Made by a program: the position numbers and the translations under genes. Of a stretch of DNA of 64,000 bases, positions 16,608 to 25,845 are shown piece after piece. Numbering within the stretch: the stretch's first letter is position 1; every line of letters begins with the position of its first letter. Where the stretch lies: assembly GCA_964520325.1 (NCBI GenBank), contig CAZFOB010000007.1, positions 1 to 64,000 on the forward strand, read 5' to 3'. This stretch comes from CAZFOB01 sp964520325 (lineage in GTDB: Bacteria; Actinomycetota; JAICYB01). Under the pieces are notes generated by a model that did not search any database, was not told the origin of the DNA, and was given only the letters and a program-made list of their open reading frames with translations.

Positions 16608-17249
16608 CTACATCGGCTTGCGTGCGAGGACCCAGAGGAAGCGCACCTCGCGTCCGTCCTCGAAGTTGAGGAGGATCTCGCTCCGTTCGACCGTCAAGCC
16701 GGCGTCGCGGATCAGCGTGAGGTTCGTGTCCGCATCGAAGATGCTCCAGTACATCGGTACACCGTCGATCCACTCCTCGACCTCACTTGGGTTGTCGCGT
16801 GCGCCCATCGATGCGACGAACACCCCGCCCGGCCGGAGCCAGTTCGCGATCGACGTGATCAGCTCGGCCTGACGATCGCGTGGCACGTGGATGATCGAAT
16901 AAAACGCAACGACTGCGTCGACAGATCTCGGAGCGAACTGGACCGCGCTCATGTCCGCGCAGATGCGCTTGGCCGATGGCGCGCTCTCGGCAACCAGCTT
17001 CAGTTGGGCGAGCGCGAAGTCGACGCATACGACCCGATGATGCTCGGCGACGATCTGCGCGGTGGGCACGCCGGATCCGGAACCGAGCTCGACGACGACG
17101 GACCCGGGCTCGAGGTGTTGGAGAGCATGGGCGAGATAGAGCTCCCGATGCTTCGGGTCGTTGTCCCGGCTCCATTCCCAGTACTTGTTCCCAAGCCGCT
17201 CGTAGCCGCGGCGAACCACGTCGCGTGGGTCCATCCGATCGGCTTTCAT
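16608..17249 (-). CDS. SAM-dependent methyltransferase (class I)
   Basis: 213 residues. VVVELGSGSGVPTAQIV (about 51-67) is the SAM-binding motif I, RVVCVDFALAQLKL carries the acidic residue for the ribose, and LRPGGVFVASMG (about 138-149) is the post-motif strand. The acceptor is unknown. The start overlaps the stop of the upstream acyl-CoA dehydrogenase by ATGA, so it is the second gene of that transcript. It converges with vapC, with a 19-bp gap. Confidence 0.85.
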   Translation of the reverse strand: MKADRMDPRDVVRRGYERLGNKYWEWSRDNDPKHRELYLAHALQHLEPGSVVVELGSGSGVPTAQIVAEHHRVVCVDFALAQLKLVAESAPSAKRICADMSAVQFAPRSVDAVVAFYSIIHVPRDRQAELITSIANWLRPGGVFVASMGARDNPSEVEEWIDGVPMYWSIFDADTNLTLIRDAGLTVERSEILLNFEDGREVRFLWVLARKPM

Positions 17250-18496
17250 CGCGTGTTCTTGCGTACCTCACGGAACGCCACTTCGGCGTCGATCGTGGGT
17301 TCCTTCGGGAGTCCGAGGACGCGCTCCGCGATGATGTTGAGCTGGATCTCGTCGGTGCCGCCGGCGATCGATTGCGCGGGGTAGGAGAGCGTGATCTCGC
17401 TGACGACACCATCGAGGGCGCCCTCGCCGCTGCCGAGCAATCCTTGCGCTCCGGCGATCGCATTGTGTGCTGCGGCGGATGCTTGCGCGATGCGTGACGT
17501 GAGAAGTTTGCCGATCGATCCCTCAGGTCCAGGCTTGCCCCCCGCCTCACGCGCGGCCCGCGCTCGTTGTTGTGTCCACTTCTCGATGTGGACGAGCGAC
17601 TGGATGTGCGCGATGCGCTGGCGGATCTTCGGGTCCTTCGAGCGGCCGGCGGCTTGCGCGTGGGAGATCACCAGGTCCGGACGTCCCATCCGCTGCGGGT
17701 ACCAGATGTAGGTCTTGAGATAGGCCGCTGCTTCTTCCGCGGCCTCGCGCGCCGTTCGCCCGCGGATGTCGGTGGCTGGGGGAGTGAAGATCCGCGCGAT
17801 GCCGACGCGTTCGTAGGCGAGTGTCGTGAGTCCCACGCGCCATCCGTCGTTGACGCCCCCGACGATGTTGTCCTTTGGGATGCGCGCATCGCTGATGAAG
17901 ACTTCGTTGAAGCTTGCGTGCATGTTCATCTGCCGGATGGGCCGCACCTCGACGCCGTCCTGCTGCATCGGCAGCACGAAATACGTGATGCCGCGATGCT
18001 TGGGGACGTCCCAATCCGTGCGCGCCATGAGCAGGCCGTAGGCGGCGGTCTTCGCGCCGGTCGTCCAGACCTTCTGTCCGTTGACGACCCATTCGTCGCC
18101 GACGAGCTCGGCATGCGTGGTCAGGCCTGCGAGATCGGACCCAGATCCGGGTTCTGAGAAGAGCTGGCACCACTTGTCCTCACCGGTGATCGTCCGGCGC
18201 AACAAGCGTCCCTTGATCTCGTCGCTGCCGTGGTCGAGGATCGTCGGAGCTGCCAGGCCCATCCCAACGCCGATGGCAGGACCGACGGCGCCGACGCGTG
18301 CGAACTCCTCACCGACGACTGCTCCGAGCTCGCGTGACAGACCTTTGCCGAACCATTCGGCCGGCCATGACGGGCACGCCCACCCCGAGTCGACGAGAAC
18401 CTCTCGCCACTCGCGGATCCCACGCTCGGGGTCCCAGTTGGACGAGAGCCAGTCTTGGACCTCGCTGCGGACGTCTGCTTCGGTCAGGTTTGGCAC
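17246..18496 (-). CDS. Acyl-CoA dehydrogenase (FadE family)
   Basis: 416 residues, the full three-domain acyl-CoA dehydrogenase. The middle-domain FAD/substrate loop is QLFSEPGSGSDLAGLTT (about 110-126), and WVVNGQKVWTTGAKTA is the next strand. The C-terminal helical domain carries SYPAQSIAGGTDEIQLNIIAERVLGLP, a normal family ending. It oxidises an acyl-CoA to the enoyl form with FAD and ETF. It lies outside the KstR cluster and has no visible box, so its substrate may be a non-sterol acid. Confidence 0.88.
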   Translation of the reverse strand: MPNLTEADVRSEVQDWLSSNWDPERGIREWREVLVDSGWACPSWPAEWFGKGLSRELGAVVGEEFARVGAVGPAIGVGMGLAAPTILDHGSDEIKGRLLRRTITGEDKWCQLFSEPGSGSDLAGLTTHAELVGDEWVVNGQKVWTTGAKTAAYGLLMARTDWDVPKHRGITYFVLPMQQDGVEVRPIRQMNMHASFNEVFISDARIPKDNIVGGVNDGWRVGLTTLAYERVGIARIFTPPATDIRGRTAREAAEEAAAYLKTYIWYPQRMGRPDLVISHAQAAGRSKDPKIRQRIAHIQSLVHIEKWTQQRARAAREAGGKPGPEGSIGKLLTSRIAQASAAAHNAIAGAQGLLGSGEGALDGVVSEITLSYPAQSIAGGTDEIQLNIIAERVLGLPKEPTIDAEVAFREVRKNTR

Positions 18497-18513
18497 CGTG
18501 CAACGATAAGGGC

Positions 18514-18663
18514 ATGGCTACAGGTCACGTCGAAGGCTTCGGTCCACTCATCTCGGTCGATCGGCTGCGTGCGGATCCGAGTCTTCGCGTTGTGGACGTC
18601 CGTTTGTATCTCGACGATGCCGAGAAGGGCAGACGATCGGCACCGGCGACGGATAGCGAATAA
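18514..18663 (+). pseudogene. Truncated rhodanese (sulfurtransferase) N-terminus
   Basis: The ATG at 18514 opens 49 codons. The first 34 read like the start of a tandem-domain rhodanese: PLISVDRLRADPSLRVVDVRLYLDD, compare the family's VSVDWL...LRVVDVRWYL. The frame then ends after a short basic stretch at the TAA of 18661-18663, where a normal protein would continue with GRxxYxxGHIPGA and some 230 more residues. The active-site Cys region is absent. The M20 peptidase begins 8 bp later, so a deletion probably joined the two. It could instead be a leader ORF for the peptidase, but the rhodanese match argues for a remnant. Confidence 0.6.
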
Positions 18664-18670
18664 TCGTCAG

Positions 18671-20038
18671 ATGCTCGAACAAGCACTTGCGGCGGCCGAG
18701 GCCGCTCGCGACCAGGATCTCGCAGACCTCCTTGAAGAGCTCCGGATCCCGTCGGTCTCGACCCTGCCCGAGCATCGCGACGACTGCCGCCGCAACGCCG
18801 AGTGGCTGATCGCCCGCCTCGAGGCTATTGGCTTATCGACCTCGCTCACCGACGTCGTCGAGGGCGGTCACCCCGTGCTTCGCGCCGACTGGATGGGACG
18901 TCCCGGTGCGCCGGTGCTCACGCTCTACGGCCACTACGACGTCCAGCCGCCCGACCCGCTGGACGAGTGGGACAGCCCGCCGTTCGAACCGGTGGTCCGC
19001 GACGATGTCGTCTTTGCACGAGGCTGCGCCGACAACAAGGGCAACCACATGGCAGCGCTCAAAGCCGTCGAGCACTGGATGAGCGTCGGTGGTCCACCGG
19101 TCAACGTGAGATTCCTCATCGAGGGCGAAGAAGAGATCGGCGGTGAGTCGCTCCCACGCTACGTTGTCGACAACGCCACCGACCTCGCGACGGACTGCAT
19201 CGTCGTGTGGGATGGCGGCTTCTCGTCCGACGACCATCCGAGCCTCTGCGTCGGTCTCCGCGGTCTCCTCTACACAGACATCGAGGTGCGGGGGACAAAG
19301 ACCGACGTCCACTCCGGGTTCGGAGGCGTTGCACCGAATTCCTGCGACGCGCTGGCGACGATGCTCGGCAAGCTCCACGATGAGCGTCGCCGCGTCACCG
19401 TGCCGGGGTTCTACGACGACGTGCTCACTCCATCCGACGCCGAGATGGCGCTCTGGCACCGCGACCCGGACGGTGAGGCCGGACTGAAGAAGCTCCTCGG
19501 CGTCGAAGCGCTCGTCGGCGAGGACGACTATTCGATCGAGGAACGGACGTGGACGCGCCCGACGCTCGAGGTCAACGGATTCATCGGTGGGTTCACCGGC
19601 GTTGGTGCGAAGACCGTGATCGCGGCGCGAGCCCACGCGAAGGTCAGCATGCGTCTGGTGCCGAACCAGGACCCGGACAGGATCCTCGATGCCTTGCGAG
19701 CGCACGCCGAGTCGTTGATCGGTCCCGCGTTTTCCGTGATGGTCAAGGCACACACATCGAGTCCGGCCGTGCTCCTCGGGGCCGAGCACGCTCCGGCGCA
19801 AGCCGCGATGAAAGCGTGGGAAGAAGCGATGGGCAGGAAGGCGGTAGTCGTGAGGAGCGGAGGGAGTATCCCTGTATGCACCGCGTTCAGTGAAGCGATC
19901 GGCGCTCCGATGATCGTAGGCGGTGTCGCGACGAAGGACGGCGCTGCGCACGGTCCGAACGAGCGTCTGTACCTCGATCATTACTACGGCGGCATCGACA
20001 TGCTGATCCGTTTCATGCAGCGGCTCGCCGACGGGTGA
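18671..20038 (+). CDS. M20 family metallopeptidase (dipeptidase-like)
   Basis: 455 residues. Di-zinc ligands are visible in order: His in YGHYDVQPPD (about 95), the bridging Asp in GCADNKGNH (about 119), Glu-Glu in EGEEEIGGES (about 153-155), Asp in VWDGGF, and a late His in AHGPNERL (about 427). A dimerisation lid domain lies between about 200 and 320. Such enzymes hydrolyse dipeptides or N-acyl amino acids. The start is the first ATG after the rhodanese remnant. It converges with the formamidase gene. Confidence 0.87.
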   Translation: MLEQALAAAEAARDQDLADLLEELRIPSVSTLPEHRDDCRRNAEWLIARLEAIGLSTSLTDVVEGGHPVLRADWMGRPGAPVLTLYGHYDVQPPDPLDEWDSPPFEPVVRDDVVFARGCADNKGNHMAALKAVEHWMSVGGPPVNVRFLIEGEEEIGGESLPRYVVDNATDLATDCIVVWDGGFSSDDHPSLCVGLRGLLYTDIEVRGTKTDVHSGFGGVAPNSCDALATMLGKLHDERRRVTVPGFYDDVLTPSDAEMALWHRDPDGEAGLKKLLGVEALVGEDDYSIEERTWTRPTLEVNGFIGGFTGVGAKTVIAARAHAKVSMRLVPNQDPDRILDALRAHAESLIGPAFSVMVKAHTSSPAVLLGAEHAPAQAAMKAWEEAMGRKAVVVRSGGSIPVCTAFSEAIGAPMIVGGVATKDGAAHGPNERLYLDHYYGGIDMLIRFMQRLADG

Positions 20039-20048
20039 TCGCGCCTAA

Positions 20049-20969
20049 CTAAGAAGCGATGGCGTCGTGCGGGAGCACGGCGTGTGCACCGACCACGCCG
20101 TTCACGAGCTGCGTGATTCGCACGTCGACGAAGAGGCTCGCGAGCGCGAGTGATGTGGCTCGTGGTTGACCCATCAGCTCATTCATCAGGTCGAGCATCT
20201 GCTCAAGTGCGACCGCGACGGCTTCGTTCAGATCCTCATGCAGACCGAAGGTCAGCCAGCCCTCGGACGTCCGTGCGCGCGGCATAGTCAGCTTCGGTTG
20301 GTCGAGGACGGTGAGCTTCACCTCGACACGGTCCATCGGGCACTCGATCGCCATGCCCGAGACCTCTCCGTCGCCTTGCGTCCCGTGTCCATCGCCGAGC
20401 GAGAACAGCGCACCGTCGACCGCGATCGGGAGGTAGAGCTTCGATCCAGCAACGAGTTCCTTGCAGTCGAGGTTCCCGCCGCAGTAGCGGGGCGGGAACG
20501 TGAGATGTGCTCCGAGCTCCGCCGGTGGCATGCCGAGGACACCCATGAACGGGCTCAGGTCGACGATGTGTCCGAACTGGTTGACGCCGGTGGACGCGTC
20601 GGCGTCGAGTGTCCAGATCAAGAGAACGCCTTGGTCGCTCACGCCGAGCCGGTCGTTGAGCGCCGTGCTCCATCCGCCCGCGACCGTCCAACCCCAGGAG
20701 CCGACGCGGACGTCGCGGATGTCGACCTCGAGGGTTTGTCCCGCCTTCGCACCGGAGATCGCGACGGGACCGCAGAGCTGATGTCCGTTGCCGCGCGGCT
20801 CGAACTGCTTGACCGGTTTGTCATCGGCGCGTCGTGGTTCGAGATACCCGGAGGCATCGAGCGTGCGGAACACGACGGTGTCGCCCGAATCGATCGTGAG
20901 CGCGGGGGCGCGATCGCGATCGAAGTCGAAGTGGACGAACCCGGGCTCGGGCTGGATGTGGTGGATCAT
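20049..20969 (-). CDS. Acetamidase/formamidase family protein
   Basis: 306 residues of the FmdA/AmdA fold. GNGHQLCGPVAISGA (about 60-74), FPPRYCGGNLDCKEL (about 158-172) and the metal/active-site segment LFSLGDGHGTQGDGEVSG (about 188-205) are conserved. The family releases ammonia from formamide or short amides. Its start overlaps the dipeptidase stop by ATGA, which makes it the last gene of the minus-strand MFS-ALDH-dipeptidase-formamidase run. Confidence 0.87.
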   Translation of the reverse strand: MIHHIQPEPGFVHFDFDRDRAPALTIDSGDTVVFRTLDASGYLEPRRADDKPVKQFEPRGNGHQLCGPVAISGAKAGQTLEVDIRDVRVGSWGWTVAGGWSTALNDRLGVSDQGVLLIWTLDADASTGVNQFGHIVDLSPFMGVLGMPPAELGAHLTFPPRYCGGNLDCKELVAGSKLYLPIAVDGALFSLGDGHGTQGDGEVSGMAIECPMDRVEVKLTVLDQPKLTMPRARTSEGWLTFGLHEDLNEAVAVALEQMLDLMNELMGQPRATSLALASLFVDVRITQLVNGVVGAHAVLPHDAIAS

Positions 20970-21988
20970 GGCAAAGACTCTGAGAGCACGCGGAGCCAGT
21001 TGCCGCCGAGCACACCTGCTCGCGCACTCGGCGGCACGAGGTCGCCGATCTTGATGAGGTCGGCGACCGAGTCGAGCTCGACCGGCGTCTCTTCAACACC
21101 AAAGCCTCCGTCGAGGTCGGAGCCGATGCCGACCCGTTCCCAGCCAACGATCTGTGCCATGTGCTCAAGATGCTTCGCGACGGCCGTAAGCGTTAGTGGA
21201 GTGCCGGGGTCGGGACCGAAGTGCGCGTCGTCCAAGAACGGGTTCGCCGGGATGACGCCGACCACGCCATCGTGTTCGGCGAGCTCGGCCAACATCTCGT
21301 CCGATAGGTGACGGTCCGGAAGCTTGTCCGGAACGAACGTCCGCGCGTTGCAGTGCGTCGCGATCACTCGATGGAAGCCGGAGCCCATCGAGTCCCAGAA
21401 GCTTTCCTCTGCCATGTGCGAGACGTCGAGGATGAAACCGAGCTTGCGCATCCCTTCAAGTAGCTCGCTGCCGAGCTTGGTCAGTCCGCCGGGTGCGCGC
21501 GTGCCACCGCAGTAGCGCGTACGGCTCCAGGCGGGCCCGATGATCCGGACGCCGGCGTCCCACCACGCCGGAAGGTCGTCCGGCGACGTGATCGAGTCGC
21601 CGCCTTCGATCAGGACGACGATGCCCAGCAGTCCGTCGTCTTGCCAGGCGTCGAGGTGAGCGGAGAGGTCGCTGCGGGACCGAAGGATCCGAGCGCGTCC
21701 GGTCCGTTCCCACTCGAGGTAGATGTCCAGCTGGCGACGCGCATCCTCGTCCGGAGGGGTCTTGTAGATGCCGACCCCGTCGTCGTCGAACTTCCTTGTA
21801 CCGGTGTAAAGCGTTCCGAAGGTGATCGCGATGCCTCCGCGGTGCAGCTCCGGAAGAGTGACCATGACCTGCTCAGTGGTCTTCTGTTCGAGCGCACGAA
21901 GCTCGAGCGCCGTGAGGTCGTAGTCGCGTCCGGCGAGGACGTTGCCGGCCATGTCGAGGTGCGCGTCGACGATCGGCAGGCGCGCCAT
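20966..21988 (-). CDS. M19 membrane-dipeptidase family zinc enzyme
   Basis: 340 residues from ATG 21988. Metal ligands: DAHLDMAGN (His and Asp, about 8-11), Glu in LIEGGDS (about 125), His in DVSHMAEESFWD (about 188) and ATHCNAR (about 209), and Asp in GIGSDLDGGFG (about 288). Renal-dipeptidase relatives cleave dipeptides, including D-amino-acid ones. No signal peptide is visible. It lies 13 bp from the aldehyde dehydrogenase stop. Confidence 0.85.
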   Translation of the reverse strand: MARLPIVDAHLDMAGNVLAGRDYDLTALELRALEQKTTEQVMVTLPELHRGGIAITFGTLYTGTRKFDDDGVGIYKTPPDEDARRQLDIYLEWERTGRARILRSRSDLSAHLDAWQDDGLLGIVVLIEGGDSITSPDDLPAWWDAGVRIIGPAWSRTRYCGGTRAPGGLTKLGSELLEGMRKLGFILDVSHMAEESFWDSMGSGFHRVIATHCNARTFVPDKLPDRHLSDEMLAELAEHDGVVGVIPANPFLDDAHFGPDPGTPLTLTAVAKHLEHMAQIVGWERVGIGSDLDGGFGVEETPVELDSVADLIKIGDLVPPSARAGVLGGNWLRVLSESLP

Positions 21989-22001
21989 CCCGTCTGACCC
22001 T

Positions 22002-23462
22002 TTAGCTCGCGACGGCGCTGACCCGGCCCCCGGGGAAGCTGATCGTTTTCGACTCGAGGTAGGCCTCGAGTCCTTCCGGGCCGAGCTCGCGTCCCATGCC
22101 CGAAGCCTTGAAGCCGCCGAATGGGCAGCTGAAGTCGAGCGTGAAGCCGTTGATCGAGATCGTGCCGGTATGGATCCGCTTCGCGATCTCGAGCGCGCGA
22201 TCGCTGTCCGCGCTCCACACCGAACCCGAGAGTCCATAGATCGAGTCATTCGCGATGCGGACGGCGTCCTCGACGTCGTCGTAGGGGATCACGGCAACGA
22301 CGGGCCCGAAGATCTCTTCCTGCGCGATCGTCATCTTGTTGTCGACGTTGCTGAACACTGTCGGCTCGACGAACCACCCGCGGTCAATGCCCTTGCCGCC
22401 ACCGAGCGCGACCTTCGCGCCTTCATCGATCCCCTTCGCGATATAGCCGAGCACGCGGTCCTGCTGGCGCTTCGCGACGAGGGGACCGACCTGCGTTTCC
22501 GCTTCGCGTGGGTCGCCTTGTTTGAGCTTCCTGACCTCTTCGACGAGCGCCTCGACGACGGCGTCGTAGTTGTTGCGCGATGCGAGGATGCGCGTCTGCG
22601 CGACGCATGCCTGGCCGTTGTTCATCATCGACGCCGGAACGAGGCCGGGTATCGCCGTTGCGACATCGGCGTCGTCGAGGATGATCGCCGCCGACTTGCC
22701 GCCGAGCTCGAGGGTGAAGCGGCGAAGGCGCTCGCCGCACAGGGTCGCGATGTGGCGTCCGACGGCGGTACTACCGGTGAACGCGACCTTGTCGATATCC
22801 GGATGTGTGACGAGGTACTCGCCGACCTCACGCCCCGCGGCAACGATGTTGATGACGCCTTCGGGAACGCCGGCCTCCGTGATGCACTCTGCGAGCAGGT
22901 AGGAGTCGAGCGGCGTTTCCGGTGACGGCTTCACGACCACCGTTGCACCGGCTGCCATCGCCGGACCGAGCTTCAGCATCCCGACGAAGAGCGGGACGTT
23001 CCACGGGACGATCGCGGCGGCGACACCGATGGGCTCCTTGCGCACGAGTGCGGGACCCATGAGGCCCGGACGCTCTTCCTCGAATCGGTATTCGCGCGCG
23101 AGCCCGGTATAAAAGTCGAGAACCATCGTGGCGGCGAAGACCTGTCCGAGAAGCGACCACGAGATGGGGGAGCCGTTCTGGTCCGTGATCGTTGACGCGA
23201 ACTCCGAGCTGCGGGCCTGGATGAGGCTGCTGAGCTTGGCCATGATGTCGGCTCGCTCGCTCGGACTCATGCGCGGCCACGGTCCACGGTCGAAGGCCTG
23301 ACGCGCGGCGGCGACTGCACGGTCGATGTCCGCGTTGGAGCTGTCCGGGACCCGCGCGATCACTTCTTCGGTCGTCGGGGAGATGACCTCGATCTGGTTG
23401 GTCGAAGCGGGCGCCGCCCACTCGCCTCCGATGAAGAGCTTGTCCTTCGTGATCACGCTCAT
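22002..23462 (-). CDS. Aldehyde dehydrogenase, NAD(P)-dependent
   Basis: 486 residues. IVPWNVPLF and AAGATVVVKPSPETP bind the cofactor, the general base Glu is in LELGGKSAAIIL (about 254), and the nucleophile Cys is in NNGQACVAQTRI (about 288). EEIFGPVVAVIPY and GGFKASGMGRELG complete the fold. The start is a Met just ahead of KDKLFIGGEW. It overlaps the MFS stop by ATGA. Substrate unknown; a steroid or fatty aldehyde would suit the context. Confidence 0.9.
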   Translation of the reverse strand: MSVITKDKLFIGGEWAAPASTNQIEVISPTTEEVIARVPDSSNADIDRAVAAARQAFDRGPWPRMSPSERADIMAKLSSLIQARSSEFASTITDQNGSPISWSLLGQVFAATMVLDFYTGLAREYRFEEERPGLMGPALVRKEPIGVAAAIVPWNVPLFVGMLKLGPAMAAGATVVVKPSPETPLDSYLLAECITEAGVPEGVINIVAAGREVGEYLVTHPDIDKVAFTGSTAVGRHIATLCGERLRRFTLELGGKSAAIILDDADVATAIPGLVPASMMNNGQACVAQTRILASRNNYDAVVEALVEEVRKLKQGDPREAETQVGPLVAKRQQDRVLGYIAKGIDEGAKVALGGGKGIDRGWFVEPTVFSNVDNKMTIAQEEIFGPVVAVIPYDDVEDAVRIANDSIYGLSGSVWSADSDRALEIAKRIHTGTISINGFTLDFSCPFGGFKASGMGRELGPEGLEAYLESKTISFPGGRVSAVAS

Positions 23463-24751
23463 GCCCTGCCTCCTTCGTTGGTAGCGAGCCTACGTGCCAG
23501 CGCGTCCACGTTGCCGATGTCGCCTTCGACGTGTCGGCGTCCGTTGAGAACGACCAGCGCGCCGAGGAGGATCAATGGTGTCACGCAGCCGAACGCGACG
23601 GCGAGGTTGCCCTTCTGGGCCCCGTCCACCGTGATCGGGAACCGGTCGGCGATCACTCCGATCAAAAGCGGCGATGCAGCCGATGCTAGGGCGCCGAGAA
23701 AGCCGCTGACCGAGAACGCGATGCCGCGGATCGCCGCCGGCACCACTTCCGAGATCATCGCGGAGACGGCGGGGATGCCGGCGACGAGGAACGCGACGGC
23801 TGCGACATGTGCCGGGAGCCGAACCCACACCGGGACGGGGAGGAACGATACGAAGAAGATCACCGCGGAGATCGACTGCGAAAGGCCCGCGAGACGCATC
23901 GGCGCGCCCACGTCCCGTTGACGCGCCAGACTCGCCATGCGGCCGCCGAGGATCGTTCCGACGACGGCGCCGACGAGGATGACGGCCCCGACGAGGCTGG
24001 CGGCTCCGCTCACCTCGAGCGTGGTGTGCCGCTCGTAGAACGCAGCTGCCCAGAATGCGAATCCGCCGACGGCACCGGCCGAGATCGCTCCGCCGACCAT
24101 GAGCGCGCGCAGCGACGGCACACTCGCGGCGAGTTTGATCTCCGGCCACAGGGCTTTCGGGCCGCGCCGGGACGCCATGGTCAGCAGTTCGCCATCGTCG
24201 CTTTGTCCGTCGCTCTCGCCGCGGCGCGGTTCGGCCATGCGCCACACAGCAAACGCGAGTAACGATCCGGGAACGCCCACGACGAGGAAAGCCGCGCGCC
24301 AGCCGAGCAGATCACCGACGATCCCGGCGGTGGCGAGTCCAACAGCTGTGCCGAGTGTCGGTGCGACGCGGGTCCAGCCGTATGCACGGCCGCGGAGGTT
24401 GGCGGGGTAGTAGTCGGCCAGCAGGGATGAGGACGCCGGATTGTCGATCGTCTCGCCGACTCCAAGAGCGGCACGGACGCCGAGGAACTGCGTGAAGTTC
24501 TGGACGCCGGCGTTGAGCGCGGAGATCCCAGCCCATGACGCGAGAACGATCGCGATCACGCGCGTCCGCCGTGCGCGGTCGGCGAGATAGCCGGCCGGGA
24601 TCGTGACGACGAACGACATCAGCACGAAGACCGAGCCGAGCACACCGGCCTGACTGTCGCTGAAGCCGAGGTCCTCTTGTACGAGCGTCAAGACGCCGGG
24701 AAGGATCTGACGGTCGATCGAATCGATCAGTGCGACGAGCGCGAGCAGCAC
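23459..24751 (-). CDS. MFS transporter
   Basis: 430 residues with 12 hydrophobic segments and MFS loop motifs (GYLADRARRTRVIAI at about 54-68). The only canonical in-frame start after the stop at 24871 is GTG 24751, which opens right in helix 1. The codons just upstream (reading T-x-K-P-F-V-D-W-G-P-H-G-R-K-P) look like a normal MFS N-terminus but contain no ATG, GTG or TTG, so a non-canonical start or lost start codon is possible. It is divergent from chsH2 and shares the perfect KstR box, hence a candidate exporter or importer of sterol-related acids. Confidence 0.8.
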   Translation of the reverse strand: MLLALVALIDSIDRQILPGVLTLVQEDLGFSDSQAGVLGSVFVLMSFVVTIPAGYLADRARRTRVIAIVLASWAGISALNAGVQNFTQFLGVRAALGVGETIDNPASSSLLADYYPANLRGRAYGWTRVAPTLGTAVGLATAGIVGDLLGWRAAFLVVGVPGSLLAFAVWRMAEPRRGESDGQSDDGELLTMASRRGPKALWPEIKLAASVPSLRALMVGGAISAGAVGGFAFWAAAFYERHTTLEVSGAASLVGAVILVGAVVGTILGGRMASLARQRDVGAPMRLAGLSQSISAVIFFVSFLPVPVWVRLPAHVAAVAFLVAGIPAVSAMISEVVPAAIRGIAFSVSGFLGALASAASPLLIGVIADRFPITVDGAQKGNLAVAFGCVTPLILLGALVVLNGRRHVEGDIGNVDALARRLATNEGGRA

Positions 24752-24868
24752 CAGGGGTTTGCGCCCGTGCGGTCCCCAGTCGACAAACGGCTTCGTCTTC
24801 GGTGTGCTCGTCGTGTCCCCCCAGTGCGTGGGCCAGCGCGTGGGCCCGCGCGTCGGTAGGGTACCGTT

Positions 24869-24884
24869 CTAGAACGTGTTCTAG
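24869..24884. promoter_or_regulatory. KstR operator (box B), divergent chsH2/MFS promoter
   Basis: CTAGAACGTGTTCTAG is a 7+2+7 palindrome, perfect outside the central two bases, and contains the AAC-N2-GTT core of published KstR sites. It lies 16 bp before the TTG of chsH2. A TAGTCT hexamer at 24882-24887 overlapping its right arm could be the -10 box, so bound repressor would block transcription. It is the strongest of four boxes in the window. Confidence 0.88.
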
Positions 24885-24900
24885 TCTGGGGGCCCCCGAT

Positions 24901-25845
24901 TTGACCGACGGCACCGACACCAAGAACGCACCTTCTCTGTCAGACCGGCTCCAGGAGTTCGTCGGCAGGCCCTACGGGGGGCCGAGCGTCGGACGCGATC
25001 CGGTCAACATGCCGATGATCCGTCACCTCACGGATGCGCTCGGTGACCGCAACCCCGTCTACACCGACGAGGAGTTCGCGAGGCAGTCGATCCACGGCGG
25101 CATCGTGGCGCCCGCCACGTCGCTCCAGGTGTGGACGATGCCCGGGCTCGCGCAACGTCCGTCAGATCCCAGCAACGAGCAGGCCAAGCTCATGTCGATG
25201 GTCGACGACGAGGGCTACGTCGGCGTCGTCGCGACCAACTGCGAGCAGGTCTACCACCGTTACCTGCGTCCCGGCGACCTGCTGACGGTGTCCTCCGAGG
25301 TCGAGAGCATCGTCGGGCCGAAGGCAACCGGGCTCGGTGAGGGGTACTTCATCACCACACTGCAGACCTACCGCGATCAGAAGGACGATGTCGTCGGAGA
25401 GATGCGCTTCCGCATCCTCAAGTTCAAGCCGCAAACACCTGACGCAGAACGGCCGACGAAGGTCCAGCCTCCTCCGATCGACTCGGCATTCTTCTGGGAA
25501 GGCGTCGAAGCCGGCGAGCTCCGTATCCAACGGTGTGGTGGGTGCGGAAAGCTCCGGCACCCGCCGCGTCCGATGTGTCCGCGATGTCTCTGCCTCGAGC
25601 ACGATCATGTCGTCGCAAGCGGCAACGGCGAGGTTTACAGCTACGTCGTGCACCATCGCCCCGAAGTGCCGGGACGAGACCACCCGTTCGCCGTTGTGCT
25701 CGTTGCGCTCGAGGAAGGCACACGTATCGTCGGCAATGTCGTCGGCTGCGCACCGAGCGACGTGCACATCGGGATGCCGGTGCGCGTCGTCTTCGTCGAG
25801 AACGAGAGCGGAAGGAAGCTGCCGCAGTGGCGACCACGCTCGTAA
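24901..25845 (+). CDS. chsH2: ChsH2: hotdog plus DUF35 subunit of steroid enoyl-CoA hydratase/aldolase complex
   Basis: 314 residues from TTG 24901. An N-terminal MaoC-like hotdog domain (about 15-178) holds GRDPVNMPMIRH, GDRNPVYTDEE and VVATNCEQVYHRYLRPGD. The C-terminal DUF35 (about 192-310) has a zinc ribbon with Cys212, Cys215, Cys226 and Cys229. The hydratase His is replaced (NPVY), as expected for the non-catalytic half. In Mycobacterium ChsH2 binds ChsH1 to hydrate the 17-side-chain enoyl-CoA, and its DUF35 domain docks Ltp2. Box B lies immediately upstream; chsH1 overlaps its 3' end by 19 bp. Confidence 0.92.
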   Translation: MTDGTDTKNAPSLSDRLQEFVGRPYGGPSVGRDPVNMPMIRHLTDALGDRNPVYTDEEFARQSIHGGIVAPATSLQVWTMPGLAQRPSDPSNEQAKLMSMVDDEGYVGVVATNCEQVYHRYLRPGDLLTVSSEVESIVGPKATGLGEGYFITTLQTYRDQKDDVVGEMRFRILKFKPQTPDAERPTKVQPPPIDSAFFWEGVEAGELRIQRCGGCGKLRHPPRPMCPRCLCLEHDHVVASGNGEVYSYVVHHRPEVPGRDHPFAVVLVALEEGTRIVGNVVGCAPSDVHIGMPVRVVFVENESGRKLPQWRPRS

